Of a stretch of 17,391 bases of DNA, positions 1 to 7,171 are shown piece after piece. The notes under the pieces are model-generated. The model was not told the origin of the DNA. It was given only the letters and a program-made list of their open reading frames with translations, and searched no databases. This DNA is from Butyricicoccus_A sp964513445 (GTDB lineage Bacteria > Bacillota > Clostridia > Oscillospirales > Butyricicoccaceae). Numbering within the stretch: position 1 is the stretch's first letter; the number at the start of each line of letters is the position of its first letter. The position numbers and the translations under genes are program-made. The stretch is from assembly GCA_964513445.1 (NCBI GenBank), contig CAZEMM010000038.1, positions 1 to 17,391 of the forward strand. The letters are read 5' to 3'.

Positions 1-319
1 TCATTGCTGGGATGTGGCAACGCCACCTAGTTGCTAACTAAGTGACATTGTCCGGCGAGGGGGAACTTTTTTTGTTAAATTTATACCCTCCTGCATACTG
101 AAAAAGAATATAAAATTATGCAAAATATGTGCAATTACTAACAGAATCGCTCAATTTGCACAACTTTTTGGTCAGAATAAATAAATTTCTGGCATCAAAA
201 GCTGGGTATTGCGCTTGATTTGTAAATATGTTATACTAATTTTGATAAGGTATCTGTTAACTTTTTGGTTTGTTTGGGTGTTATCCCAAAGATTATTTGT
301 GAAATTGGAGGAAGAAAAG
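1..319. other. Noncoding edge region and 5' leader of the bcd operon
   Basis: No convincing gene is present: all three forward frames stop within the first 40 bases. Two small perfect hairpins lie next to each other, GTGGC-AAC-GCCAC (14-26) and TAGTT-GCT-AACTA (28-40), followed by a G-rich stretch and a seven-T run near 67-73. They could be the tail of a structured RNA or mobile element whose body lies outside the window; I do not recognise the family. Bases 75-205 are AT-rich. They hold an imperfect inverted repeat, TGTGCAATT (128-136) against AATTTGCACA (153-162), upstream of the promoter. The transcribed leader is roughly 75 nt. Confidence 0.5.
209..237 (+). promoter_or_regulatory. Sigma-A promoter of bcd-etfB-etfA
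   Basis: The -35 TTGCGC (209-214) is separated by 17 bp from the -10 TATACT (232-237). A TG dinucleotide at 229-230 makes an extended -10 (TGTTATACT). Transcription would start near 244, leaving a leader of about 75 nt before the ATG at 320. Confidence 0.72.
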
Positions 320-1456
320 ATGGACTTCAACCTAACCAGAGAGCAAGAGCTGGTTCGGAAGGCTCTGAGTGAGTTTACCGAAGCAGAAGTCAAGCCAATC
401 GCAGCGGAGACTGATCGTACAGAGCAGTATCCGAAGGACACCATTGACCAGCTGTTCCGCTATGGAGTAATGGGCATGTGTGTACCGACTGAGTACGGCG
501 GAGCTGGTGCAGACGACATTTCCTGTGCGATTGCAATTGAGGAACTGTCCAAGCAGTGTGCATCCACCGGCGATATCGTTGCAACACACAACGGCCTGTG
601 CTGCGGACCGATCATCAATTTCGGTACGGAGGAGCAGAAGAAGAAGTATCTGGCAATGCTGACCACCGGCGGCAAGGTAGGCGCGTTCGCACTGACTGAG
701 CCGAATGCCGGTTCCGACGCATCCAAGGGAACCACTGTTTGTGAAGACAAGGGCGATCATTGGGTCATGAACGGCTCCAAGATCTTCATCACCAACGGTT
801 ATGTTGCGGATGTCTTTGTTGTGTTCGCAATGACCGATCCTTCCAAGGGCACCAAGGGCATCTCTGCGTTCATCGTAGAGAGCAGCTTCCCGGGATTCTC
901 TGTAGGCCGTCATGAGGAGAAGATGGGACTGCATGGTTCTCCTACTGCTGAGATCGTATTCGAGGATTGCATCATCCCGAAGGAAAATCTGCTGGGCAAG
1001 CTCGGTAAGGGCTTCAACATCGCAATGAATACGCTGGACGGCGGCCGTATTGGTATCGCTGCACAGTCGCTGGGCATTGCAGAGGGCGCTATGGGCGAGG
1101 CTATGGAATACACCAAGGGTCGTGTACAGTTTGGCCGTCCGATCTCCAAGTTCCAGAATACGCAGTTTAAGTTTGCTGATATGGAGGTTGCAGTCAACGC
1201 GGCTCGTCTGCTGACCTATTCCGCAGCGGCAACCAAGGCTTCCGGCAAGCGCTTCACCAAGGAAGCTGCTATGGCAAAGCTGTACGCTTCTGAGGCTGCT
1301 ATGAAGATTACGACTGAGGCAGTCCAGTTCTTCGGCGGCTATGGCTACACCCGTGATTATCCGGTTGAGCGCATGATGCGTGACGCGAAGATCACCGAGC
1401 TGTACGAGGGCACCTCTGAAATCCAGAGAATCGTCATCTCCAGCAACATCTTATAA
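320..1456 (+). CDS. bcd: Butyryl-CoA dehydrogenase (short-chain acyl-CoA dehydrogenase)
   Basis: FAD enzyme reducing crotonyl-CoA to butyryl-CoA in cytoplasmic butyrate formation; in clostridia it works with EtfAB. The product is 378 residues, normal for clostridial Bcd. The frame is open further upstream, but the ATG at 320 is chosen because GGAGGAAG (307-314) precedes it and MDFNLTREQELVRK is a typical Bcd N-terminus. The family signature ALTEPNAGSDAS lies at 124-135. The C-terminal signature runs from QFFGGYGYTRDYPVE (336-350) into LYEGTSEIQR (361-370), where Glu363 matches the catalytic base of this family (Glu367 in Megasphaera Bcd, Glu376 in MCAD). It is first in an operon with etfB (26-nt gap) and etfA (19-nt gap). 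No thl, crt or hbd gene is visible. Dehydrogenase identity is very firm; C4 specificity is inferred from operon and length. Confidence 0.95.
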   Translation: MDFNLTREQELVRKALSEFTEAEVKPIAAETDRTEQYPKDTIDQLFRYGVMGMCVPTEYGGAGADDISCAIAIEELSKQCASTGDIVATHNGLCCGPIINFGTEEQKKKYLAMLTTGGKVGAFALTEPNAGSDASKGTTVCEDKGDHWVMNGSKIFITNGYVADVFVVFAMTDPSKGTKGISAFIVESSFPGFSVGRHEEKMGLHGSPTAEIVFEDCIIPKENLLGKLGKGFNIAMNTLDGGRIGIAAQSLGIAEGAMGEAMEYTKGRVQFGRPISKFQNTQFKFADMEVAVNAARLLTYSAAATKASGKRFTKEAAMAKLYASEAAMKITTEAVQFFGGYGYTRDYPVERMMRDAKITELYEGTSEIQRIVISSNIL

Positions 1457-1482
1457 TCTAGGATAAGGAAGGATACAATATC

Positions 1483-2283
1483 ATGAAAGTTATCGTATGC
1501 GTAAAGCAGGTTCCGGATACCTCCGGTAAGGTTGCTGTCAAGCCGGATGGCACCCTGGATCGTGCTTCTATGGCTACAATCATCAACCCGGACGACAAGA
1601 ATGCAATCGAAGCAGCGCTGACCCTGAAGGATCAGACGGGCTGCAAGGTTATCGTTGTAACCATGGGTCCTCCCCCGGCAGAAGGCATGCTGCGTGAGAT
1701 CCTCGCAATGGGCGCGGACGAGGCAGTTCTGGTATCCGGTCGAGAGTTCGGCGGTTCGGATACGTTTGCAACGTCTCAGATTCTGGCAGCGGCAGTCAAC
1801 AAGATCGGCGTAGATTCCGATGACATCGTTATGTGCGGCCGTCAGGCAATCGACGGCGATACCGCACAGGTAGGCCCGCAGATCGCAGAGAAGCTGGGCA
1901 TCCCGCAGATTACTTACGTAGCGGAAATCAAGGTAGAGGGAACCGAGGTTACCTGCAAGAGAATGCTGGAAGATGGCTACATGACCATCAAGACGCAGAC
2001 ACCGTGCCTGCTGACAGCGATTAAGGAACTGAACACCCCGCGCTACATGAGCGTAGGCGGCATATTTGATTGCTATTCCAAGCCGTTGGAGATTTTCGAC
2101 TTCGACGCACTGAAGGACGACCCGCTGATCGAGCTGGACACCATCGGCCTGAAGGGTTCTCCGACGAACATCTTTGCTTCCTTCACGCCTCCGCAGAAGG
2201 GCCAGGGCGAGATGCTCGAAGGCGCTGACCAGAAGACAGTCGACGTATTGGTCGACAAACTCCTGGCGAAGCACATTATCTAA
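1483..2283 (+). CDS. etfB: Electron transfer flavoprotein, beta subunit
   Basis: Small subunit of the electron-transferring flavoprotein, 266 residues, close to the usual 260-265 of clostridial EtfB. It starts MKVIVCVKQVPDT after AAGGAAGG (1465-1472). The nucleotide-binding segment CGRQAIDGDTAQVGPQ (118-133) is the form found in bifurcating EtfB proteins. The beta-ETF signature region is at about 157-190 (CKRMLEDGYMTIKTQTPCLL, then a conserved Pro). In characterised clostridial complexes EtfB binds NADH and the bifurcating FAD, sending one electron to ferredoxin and one through EtfA to Bcd. Cotranscription with bcd and etfA supports that role here, but bifurcation is family inference, not visible directly. 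Confidence 0.95.
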   Translation: MKVIVCVKQVPDTSGKVAVKPDGTLDRASMATIINPDDKNAIEAALTLKDQTGCKVIVVTMGPPPAEGMLREILAMGADEAVLVSGREFGGSDTFATSQILAAAVNKIGVDSDDIVMCGRQAIDGDTAQVGPQIAEKLGIPQITYVAEIKVEGTEVTCKRMLEDGYMTIKTQTPCLLTAIKELNTPRYMSVGGIFDCYSKPLEIFDFDALKDDPLIELDTIGLKGSPTNIFASFTPPQKGQGEMLEGADQKTVDVLVDKLLAKHII

Positions 2284-2302
2284 TTGAAAGGAGAATACAA
2301 TA

Positions 2303-3421
2303 ATGGCTGAATTTAAGAATTCTGGCGAGAATATGAAGGATTTCAAGGGCGTATGGGTATTCTGTGAGCAGCGTCAGGGCGTACTGCAGAACACAGTCCT
2401 TGAGTTGGTATCCGAAGGCCGCAAGCTGGCGGACGATCTGGGCGAAGAGCTGGTAGGCCTGCTGCTGGGCGACAACGTAGAGGGCCTGGCGAAGGAAATC
2501 GGCGCGTATGGCGCAGATAAGGTCATCCTGTGCGACGATCCGTCGCTGAAGGAGTACACGACGGACGCATATGCAAATGCAGTTTGCGAAGCCGTTATGG
2601 AAAAGAAGCCGGAGATCGTACTGATCGGCGCGACCAACATCGGCCGTGACCTCGGCCCGCGCTGCGCAGCAAGACTGCACACCGGCCTGACGGCGGACTG
2701 CACGCATCTGGATGTAGACACCACGAAGTATGCGGACTTTCTGAGAACCGCGTCTACGCTGGATGTAGACGGCATGGTCGAAGGCGGCCGCATCAAGATG
2801 GACGACCGCAACCTGAAGATGACGCGTCCGGCATTCGGCGGCCATCTGATGGCAACGATTATTTGCCCGCGCTTCCGTCCGCAGATGTCGACGGTACGTC
2901 CGGGCGTTCTGAAGAAGGGCACATATGACGAGGCGAAGGCAAACGCAGTCGTCGTAGAGAAGATGGCAGTCAAGGCAGCCGATCTGCAGACGCAGGTAGT
3001 CGAGGTTGTCAAGGAAGCGAAGCAGCTGGTAGACCTGATCGGCGCAGACGTCGTCGTATCGGTAGGCCGTGGTATCTCGAAGGATGTCGAGAAGGGCATC
3101 AAGCTGGCAGAGGAGCTGGCAGAGGTTCTGGGCGGCGTCGTCGGCGGCTCTCGTGTCGCGATTGACTCCGGCTGGCTGTCGGCAGACCATCAGGTAGGTC
3201 AGACCGGCAAGACCGTACATCCGAAGCTGTACATTGCGCTGGGCATCTCCGGTGCGATTCAGCACAAGGCAGGCATGCAGGATTCCGAGTGCATCATCGC
3301 GGTCAACAAGACCGAGGGCGCACCGATCTTCGATGTAGCGGATTACGGCATCTGCGGCGACCTGTACAAGGTTGTTCCGATGATGATCGAGACCATCAAG
3401 GCTGCTAAGGCTGCGAAGTAA
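2303..3421 (+). CDS. etfA: Electron transfer flavoprotein, alpha subunit
   Basis: Large ETF subunit, 372 residues, preceded by GAAAGGAG (2286-2293) with a 9-nt spacer. The N-terminal alpha/beta domain begins at about residue 14 (FKGVWVFCEQ); Met11 is an alternative start. The C-terminal FAD domain carries the PROSITE-type alpha-ETF signature at 309-335 (LYIALGISGAIQH, then G-x6-IIAVN) and the upstream GSRVAIDSGW...QVGQTG segment (282-302). There is no N-terminal ferredoxin domain, unlike some longer clostridial EtfA proteins. It is the last gene of the bcd operon, followed by a hairpin and a strong terminator. It passes electrons from the EtfB flavin to Bcd. The long open frames antisense to it are codon-bias shadows. 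Confidence 0.95.
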   Translation: MAEFKNSGENMKDFKGVWVFCEQRQGVLQNTVLELVSEGRKLADDLGEELVGLLLGDNVEGLAKEIGAYGADKVILCDDPSLKEYTTDAYANAVCEAVMEKKPEIVLIGATNIGRDLGPRCAARLHTGLTADCTHLDVDTTKYADFLRTASTLDVDGMVEGGRIKMDDRNLKMTRPAFGGHLMATIICPRFRPQMSTVRPGVLKKGTYDEAKANAVVVEKMAVKAADLQTQVVEVVKEAKQLVDLIGADVVVSVGRGISKDVEKGIKLAEELAEVLGGVVGGSRVAIDSGWLSADHQVGQTGKTVHPKLYIALGISGAIQHKAGMQDSECIIAVNKTEGAPIFDVADYGICGDLYKVVPMMIETIKAAKAAK

Positions 3422-3427
3422 CCTCCC

Positions 3428-3453
3428 GGCTTTTCTTTGCAGAAAGAAAAGCC
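3428..3453. repeat. 11-bp perfect hairpin just after etfA
   Basis: GGCTTTTCTTT (3428-3438) pairs perfectly with AAAGAAAAGCC (3443-3453) around a GCAG loop, seven bases after the etfA stop. It is followed by an A-run rather than a T-run, so it is not an intrinsic terminator for the plus strand. It may protect the mRNA 3' end or be a small repeat-derived hairpin. Confidence 0.6.
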
Positions 3454-3535
3454 TCGGCAAAAAAATGTCCGCGCGCTCCCGCGCAAAGCAAACACGCTGA
3501 CAGTTGATTTTTGCGAGGCAATAGCATGTAAAGCG

Positions 3536-3573
3536 AGTCCCCCGATACAACACGACGTATCGGGGGACTTTTT
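3536..3573 (+). terminator. Intrinsic terminator of the bcd-etf operon
   Basis: AGTCCCCCGATAC (3536-3548) pairs perfectly over 13 bp with GTATCGGGGGACT (3557-3569), with an 8-nt loop, and runs into five Ts. It sits 115 bases after etfA. The opposing gene at 3661 may also use the hairpin, but no good T-run exists on the minus strand. Confidence 0.88.
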
Positions 3574-3660
3574 CGCACAAAGGGACAATCACAGTTTCCA
3601 AAGCCCAACCCGGCGAACGGTTCGGATTTAGAGAGGAGGAATGCGGGAGATGAACGGACG

Positions 3661-4320
3661 TTATTTTGACGATCGTTGCTCGTGCAGCCAGCTCAGTGCG
3701 TCATGCAGCGTGCCGACTGCGTCGCACAGGCCGATATCCACGGCATCCTGCGCGCCGAGCACCGTGCCGACATCGGTTGCCAGCTCGCCGGTTTCCATCA
3801 TACGCCGACGCAGAACATCCTCCTGTACGTGGGAATGATCGATGATAAAACGGGATATACGTCCCTGTATCTGCCGAAAGTATTCAAATGTTTGCGGCGC
3901 GCCGATGACCGTCCCGCTGATGCGTACCGGATGCAGCATCATGGAGGCGGACGGCGCGATCAGGGTGCGCTGTGCGGCGACGGCAAGCGGGATGCCGATG
4001 GAATGCCCGCCGCCAAGCACCAGTGAAATCGTGGGCTTCTTCATGCCGCCGATCAGCTCCGCAATGGCAAGTCCAGCCTCGACATCACCGCCGCTGGTAT
4101 TGAGCAGGATGAGCAGGCCGTCAATGTCATCGCTCTCCTCGATTGCGGCGAGCTGCGGCAGCACATGTTCATATTTTGTCGTTTTTGTGCTCTCCGGCGC
4201 CTCCTGATGTCCTTCAATCGTGCCGATAATCGTTATGCAATGAATATCGCCATGTGCGGAATGCGCGGTGATGGAACCGGTATCCGGTTCCCTGTTGGTG
4301 TCTGATCGCGTCTCTGACAT
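3661..4320 (-). CDS. tepA: ClpP-fold serine peptidase, TepA-like
   Basis: ClpP/crotonase-fold protease of the TepA (B. subtilis YmfB) type, 219 residues from this start. The frame is open up to 4407, but the ATG at 4320 is favoured because AGAGGAGAG lies 8 nt upstream on the minus strand, and the extra 29 residues have no family character. Visible motifs are LLILLNTSGGDVEAGLAIAE (69-88), GGGHSIGIPLAVAAQ (103-117) with the nucleophile candidate Ser107, and APSASMMLHPVR (122-133) with His130; the acidic member should lie in the C-terminal third. B. subtilis TepA was linked to protein translocation and spore development; the substrate here is unknown. It is a single gene convergent with the bcd operon and divergent from the lipoprotein at 4822. 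The upstream region is packed with DnaA boxes. Confidence 0.85.
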   Translation of the reverse strand: MSETRSDTNREPDTGSITAHSAHGDIHCITIIGTIEGHQEAPESTKTTKYEHVLPQLAAIEESDDIDGLLILLNTSGGDVEAGLAIAELIGGMKKPTISLVLGGGHSIGIPLAVAAQRTLIAPSASMMLHPVRISGTVIGAPQTFEYFRQIQGRISRFIIDHSHVQEDVLRRRMMETGELATDVGTVLGAQDAVDIGLCDAVGTLHDALSWLHEQRSSK

Positions 4321-4399
4321 ACAGTCTGCTCTCCTCTGCTCGTAAAATAATTGAAAATTTGACAATTCTCCTATTGACAGCGGTTTGTTATACGAATAG

Positions 4400-4490
4400 T
4401 TATCCACATTTCCACAGAGTTATCCACAAAAAAGTGTGAAAAGCAGTGGAAAACCTTGTGTATTTGTGGATAACACATTTGTTATACACA
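4400..4490. promoter_or_regulatory. Cluster of four DnaA boxes
   Basis: Perfect TTATCCACA occurs on the plus strand at 4400-4408 and 4420-4428, exactly 20 bp apart. The inverse TGTGGATAA is at 4465-4473, and TTATACACA at 4482-4490. All four fit the bacterial DnaA consensus TTATNCACA. Between them are weaker variants (for example TTTCCACA near 4410). A further match, TTATGCACA, is at 4683-4691. No dnaA, dnaN or rpmH is in the window, so this is either a DnaA-titrating or regulatory cluster or an origin not next to dnaA. Confidence 0.75.
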
Positions 4491-4682
4491 AAATCTTGCC
4501 GTGCCGCAATTCGTTTTACCAACAAAAGACGTAAATCGTCGAAATTTTTGGACACTTTTTTTCCGGTAAAAATGACAGTGTACGCGGAGTAATCAAAAAA
4601 ATTGCTCAGTTTTGTGATAATTCCGTATAATAAATCAATTTGTAATCAAGCAACATCCATATTTTGTCCGCAAACGCAAAAG

Positions 4683-4691
4683 TTATGCACA
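4683..4691 (+). promoter_or_regulatory. Isolated DnaA box
   Basis: TTATGCACA fits the TTATNCACA consensus. It lies about 190 bp from the main cluster, across an AT-rich segment. Confidence 0.5.
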
Positions 4692-4765
4692 AAGCAAAGA
4701 AAAATTTGGGAATGCGTTGAAAACGCTGTGTAAAACTGGCGAGAAAAGTATCGCCCAATATTACG

Positions 4766-4794
4766 TTGAATAAACATCCTATCCATGCTATAAT
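4766..4794 (+). promoter_or_regulatory. Promoter of the 4822 lipoprotein gene
   Basis: TTGAAT (4766-4771), a 17-bp spacer, then TATAAT (4789-4794). The TGC just before it makes an extended -10. The leader is only about 20 nt, so little room exists for RNA-level control. Confidence 0.85.
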
Positions 4795-4821
4795 AAGAAA
4801 AATTTTGGGGAGGGAAGCGGC

Positions 4822-5622
4822 ATGAACAGATGGAGGATTGGCTGTGTGCTGGCGGCGCTGGCGCTGCTGTGCGGCCTGCTGCCAGGCTGCGGCGCAAGGG
4901 AAGATGCGCCGGCATCGGACACCGAGGCGACGGCACAGACGCAGGACAAATCCACAGCGCAGACGGAGACAGGTTCTGCTGAGCCGTCCGCGGCGAATCA
5001 AACGACGATAGACGGCACATGGACCGCTGTGCTGGCGGAGATGGGCGGAATCCAGCTGACCGGAGACAGCCTGCAGCAGTCCATGGGAGAATTTACGATT
5101 GTCCTGCGTGCCGACGGAACGGGAGAGGCCACGGCGGATGATGAGACTGGCTCCGTGAGCTGGGAGCGGTCGGATGACAGCATTCAGCTGACAGTGGACG
5201 GCGAGCGCATAGACGGACAGCTGGGCGACAACTGCTTTACCGTCAGCGATCTGCTGCAAAGCGGCATGAAGGTAGTATTTGCAAAGGAAGGAACAGACGC
5301 GGCCGACCCGGTGCGCTATATGGATGAGCTGTCGCAGGCGCTGATTGGAGATTGGGCAGCGGAGACTGTGCAGACATCCGACGGCACACAGCAGGACGGC
5401 GGTGCGGACGCGCTGCGGCTCACCATATACAGCGACCACACGGCTCGTCTGGTATATATGGGCGAGGACAAGGGCAGCTTTGGCTGGCTGGTTGCGAATG
5501 GAACCGCCGTATTGGACACAGACGATCCCAACGTGCGAATGAAAATATTAGAGGATGGACGGCTGGAGGCGACGTACGCCTCCGGACAGGACGTGTACAC
5601 CATCCGCTGCGTCAAACAATAA
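4822..5622 (+). CDS. Secreted lipoprotein with two tandem domain copies
   Basis: A 266-residue lipoprotein, preceded by GGGGAGGG (4807-4814) with a 7-nt spacer. The signal peptide ends in a lipobox Leu20-Pro-Gly-Cys23, so it should be lipidated and held on the outer face of the membrane. Residues 24-62 are a Thr/Ala/Asp-rich linker. The rest is an internal duplication: IDGTWTAV (63-70) matches IGDWAAET (175-182), ADGTGEA (97-103) matches SDHTARL (204-210), and GSVSW (110-114) matches GSFGW (218-222). The pattern suggests two small antiparallel beta modules, lipocalin-like in feel, with a strand-rich C-terminus. I do not recognise a named family and assign no function. It is transcribed alone from its own promoter and ends at a compact terminator. 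Confidence 0.85.
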   Translation: MNRWRIGCVLAALALLCGLLPGCGAREDAPASDTEATAQTQDKSTAQTETGSAEPSAANQTTIDGTWTAVLAEMGGIQLTGDSLQQSMGEFTIVLRADGTGEATADDETGSVSWERSDDSIQLTVDGERIDGQLGDNCFTVSDLLQSGMKVVFAKEGTDAADPVRYMDELSQALIGDWAAETVQTSDGTQQDGGADALRLTIYSDHTARLVYMGEDKGSFGWLVANGTAVLDTDDPNVRMKILEDGRLEATYASGQDVYTIRCVKQ

Positions 5623-5627
5623 AGCAA

Positions 5628-5656
5628 GCCCGCACCAAGCATAGCGCGGGCCTTTT
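5628..5656. terminator. Terminator between convergent genes 4822 and 5672
   Basis: GCCCGC (5628-5633) pairs with GCGGGC (5646-5651) around a 12-nt loop and is followed by CTTTT on the plus strand. On the minus strand the same stem is followed by TTGCTTTATT, so it may weakly serve the opposing gene too. Confidence 0.7.
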
Positions 5657-5671
5657 GCTGCAAAAAAATCG

Positions 5672-6232
5672 TTATTTCTTGCCCTTTTGCGGCGGGTCGG
5701 AGAAGTATTGCTGTGTAATGCGCGCGGCAAAGCGGGTGAGCGTATCCGTGATATCGGTCAGTGTCAGCAGGAAGGAGAGCGCCTGCGCCGGCGTGTCGAG
5801 CTGAATTTCCTCTTCGGATAGAATGCGCGATAATGCATCGGTCAGCTGGTCATTGATGCTGCCGCGGCGGTCTAAAAACGCGTCGAAACAGCGTGTCAGC
5901 TCCGCCTCGCCGCCGCCGGCCTGTTCGACGGCGGACAGCACACGCTTAATTTGTGCAATGGACAGCGTATTTTTCAACGAATAAATCACGAGCATTTGCA
6001 AAATATGTGCTTTGGAATACTTTTTGCCCTTGATCGGCGCGATCAGTCCGGCCTTGCTGTAATTGTGGATCATTGTGCGTGTCAAAGGTTCCTTGTCGTC
6101 CGCACAATCCAAATGGCTGCACATGAGCGAAATAATCTGATCTATATACAGATCGAGCGGTGGAATATCCGCCGGACGCAGTTCTTCTTTGTTTTTACTG
6201 TCCTCCAACAGCCTGTTTAACGCTTCATCCAT
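5672..6232 (-). CDS. DUF1836 family protein, probable DNA-binding regulator
   Basis: 186 residues, starting 8 nt after AAGGAAG on the minus strand. The core from about residue 22 (DIPPLDLYIDQIISLM) through TRTMIHNYSKAGLI (51-64), KKYSKAHILQMLVIYSLK (70-87) and the following LSIAQIKRVL (90-99) matches the DUF1836 pattern known across Firmicutes. The arrangement resembles a MerR-like helix-turn-helix: 'MIHNYSKAGLI' looks like the MerR-type 'YY...GLI' turn and recognition segment. Function is not established for the family; a regulatory role is inference. It is divergent from the hlyIII gene, and a 17-bp palindrome lies in the shared promoter region, which would suit a regulator controlling its neighbour and itself. 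Confidence 0.85.
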   Translation of the reverse strand: MDEALNRLLEDSKNKEELRPADIPPLDLYIDQIISLMCSHLDCADDKEPLTRTMIHNYSKAGLIAPIKGKKYSKAHILQMLVIYSLKNTLSIAQIKRVLSAVEQAGGGEAELTRCFDAFLDRRGSINDQLTDALSRILSEEEIQLDTPAQALSFLLTLTDITDTLTRFAARITQQYFSDPPQKGKK

Positions 6233-6267
6233 GGTATTTTCTTCCTTACTTATAAAAATCCAATTTT

Positions 6268-6296
6268 AGTATAGAATATTTTTTTGAAAAAAGCAA
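6268..6296 (-). promoter_or_regulatory. Promoter of the DUF1836 gene
   Basis: Read on the minus strand: TTGCTT (plus 6291-6296), 17-bp spacer, TATACT (plus 6268-6273). Transcription would begin near 6261, giving a leader of about 30 nt. Confidence 0.75.
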
Positions 6297-6306
6297 GCAA
6301 ATTTAG

Positions 6307-6334
6307 TTGCAAAAAATCTTTTATGTGGTATACT
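6307..6334 (+). promoter_or_regulatory. Promoter of the hlyIII gene
   Basis: TTGCAA (6307-6312), 16-bp spacer, TATACT (6329-6334), with TGG before it as an extended -10. The -35 elements of the two divergent promoters are only about 10 bp apart. Confidence 0.72.
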
Positions 6335-6345
6335 ATATACACGAT

Positions 6346-6362
6346 ATGGTTTTCAAAACCAT
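6346..6362. promoter_or_regulatory. 17-bp palindrome, candidate operator
   Basis: ATGGTTTT-C-AAAACCAT is a perfect inverted repeat centred on 6354, beginning about 11 bp after the hlyIII -10, so a bound protein would block initiation or clearance. An outer pair CGATAT (6342-6347) and ATATCG (6371-6376) brackets it loosely. The divergent DUF1836 product is the obvious candidate ligand, by position only. Confidence 0.5.
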
Positions 6363-6399
6363 GTCACAAAATATCGCATAGTATTTTGAGGTGATTCTT

Positions 6400-7083
6400 G
6401 TGAAACGATCGAGTTCCCATGGCCTGTATGGCGTATTCGTGCGGCGCGCGCGCGAGCCAATGAGCAGCTATACGCATCTGGTCGGCGCCATTGCATCTGT
6501 TTGCATTGCGGCTGCAATGGCAGTATATTGCGGATGGATTGGCGGCAGCGGTATGCAGATCGGTTCCGTTACAGTATTTGGCTTGTCTATGACCGCGTTA
6601 TATACGGCCAGCTGCGTCTATCATTTTTACAACCGTCCCAATGACGGCATTCTGCTGCGGCTGCGCAAGCTGGATCACGCGATGATTTATGTGCTCATCG
6701 CGGGGTCTTACACGCCGTTTCTCATCTGTGCGCTCGGCGCGCAGGCGAGGAACACCCTTCTTCTCGTCTGGGGCATTGCGCTGCTTGGCATTGCGGTCAA
6801 GCTGCTGTGGCTCAATGCGCCGCGCTGGCTGTCCACCGTGTTTTATCTCGCGCTCGGCTGGTGCATCGTGCTCATTCCGGACGCGCTGGCGCAGATGCCG
6901 TTGTCCGTTCTGCTGTTTACGGCAGCGGGCGGCGTCGCATATTCCATTGGCGCGGTGATTTACGCGATAAAAAAGCCAAATCTCGGCTCGACGTGGGGCT
7001 TTCATGAGATCTTCCATCTGTTCATCCTGCTCGGCTCGCTGCTGCAGGTCATCGGAATCTTTTTATTCCTCGCGAAGGGATAA
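6400..7083 (+). CDS. Hemolysin III / PAQR family membrane protein
   Basis: Polytopic membrane protein with seven predicted hydrophobic helices, 227 residues. The start is taken as GTG at 6400, because GAGGTGAT (6388-6395) is a near-perfect Shine-Dalgarno that would overlap the alternative GTG at 6391. The family's metal-site pattern is intact: His75 in SCVYHFY, Asp92 in LDHAMIYVLIAGSYTPF, and His202/His206 in GFHEIFHLF. Bacterial members (B. subtilis YplQ, E. coli YqfA) are linked to membrane lipid homeostasis; despite the name, haemolysis is not a general activity. A hydrolase-like zinc role is inferred from the eukaryotic adiponectin receptors. Transcribed alone, divergent from the DUF1836 gene and convergent with the sensor kinase. 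Confidence 0.9.
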   Translation: MKRSSSHGLYGVFVRRAREPMSSYTHLVGAIASVCIAAAMAVYCGWIGGSGMQIGSVTVFGLSMTALYTASCVYHFYNRPNDGILLRLRKLDHAMIYVLIAGSYTPFLICALGAQARNTLLLVWGIALLGIAVKLLWLNAPRWLSTVFYLALGWCIVLIPDALAQMPLSVLLFTAAGGVAYSIGAVIYAIKKPNLGSTWGFHEIFHLFILLGSLLQVIGIFLFLAKG

Positions 7084-7124
7084 AGTCCCAATCTTTCTTT
7101 GACCAATCCAAAATAAAATCCTTT

Positions 7125-7171
7125 ATAGCAAAAAGGCGACGCTCCGAGCCTGGAGGCCGCCTTTTTGCTAT
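7125..7171. terminator. Bidirectional terminator between hlyIII and the kinase gene
   Basis: ATAGCAAAAAGGCG (7125-7138) pairs perfectly with CGCCTTTTTGCTAT (7158-7171), and an inner CTCC/GGAG pairs within the loop. Runs of five Ts occur on both strands, so it serves both convergent genes. It overlaps the kinase stop codon (7168-7170). Confidence 0.88.

Larger units (their letters stand above)
4321..4821. other. AT-rich divergent intergenic region
   Basis: A 501-base gene-free stretch between the leftward tepA-like gene and the rightward lipoprotein gene. It holds the DnaA-box cluster (4400-4490), a lone TTATGCACA at 4683-4691, an AT-rich central part (about 4500-4765) and the lipoprotein promoter (4766-4794). 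For the leftward gene a weak -10 (TATAAC, plus strand 4387-4392) is possible. If it is used, the nearest DnaA boxes would overlap that promoter. No other open reading frame here is convincing. Confidence 0.7.

Noticed and set aside
72..85. Possible Rex redox-repressor site (TTGTTAAATTTATA) before the bcd operon
   Set aside because: Only the left half matches the TTGTTA-N6-TAACAA consensus and it lies far upstream of the promoter.
2276..3601. 441-residue open frame antisense to etfA, and similar long antisense frames over bcd, etfB, the kinase and the SLH genes
   Set aside because: Composition-driven shadows of GC-rich codon use: no ribosome site, no recognisable domain, and the sense frames are unmistakable.
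3641..3838. Plus-strand 65-residue frame with an AGGAGG upstream
   Set aside because: It is fully antisense to the tepA-like gene apart from its first codons, is Ser/Arg-rich, and its spacing to the ribosome site is poor for the first ATG.
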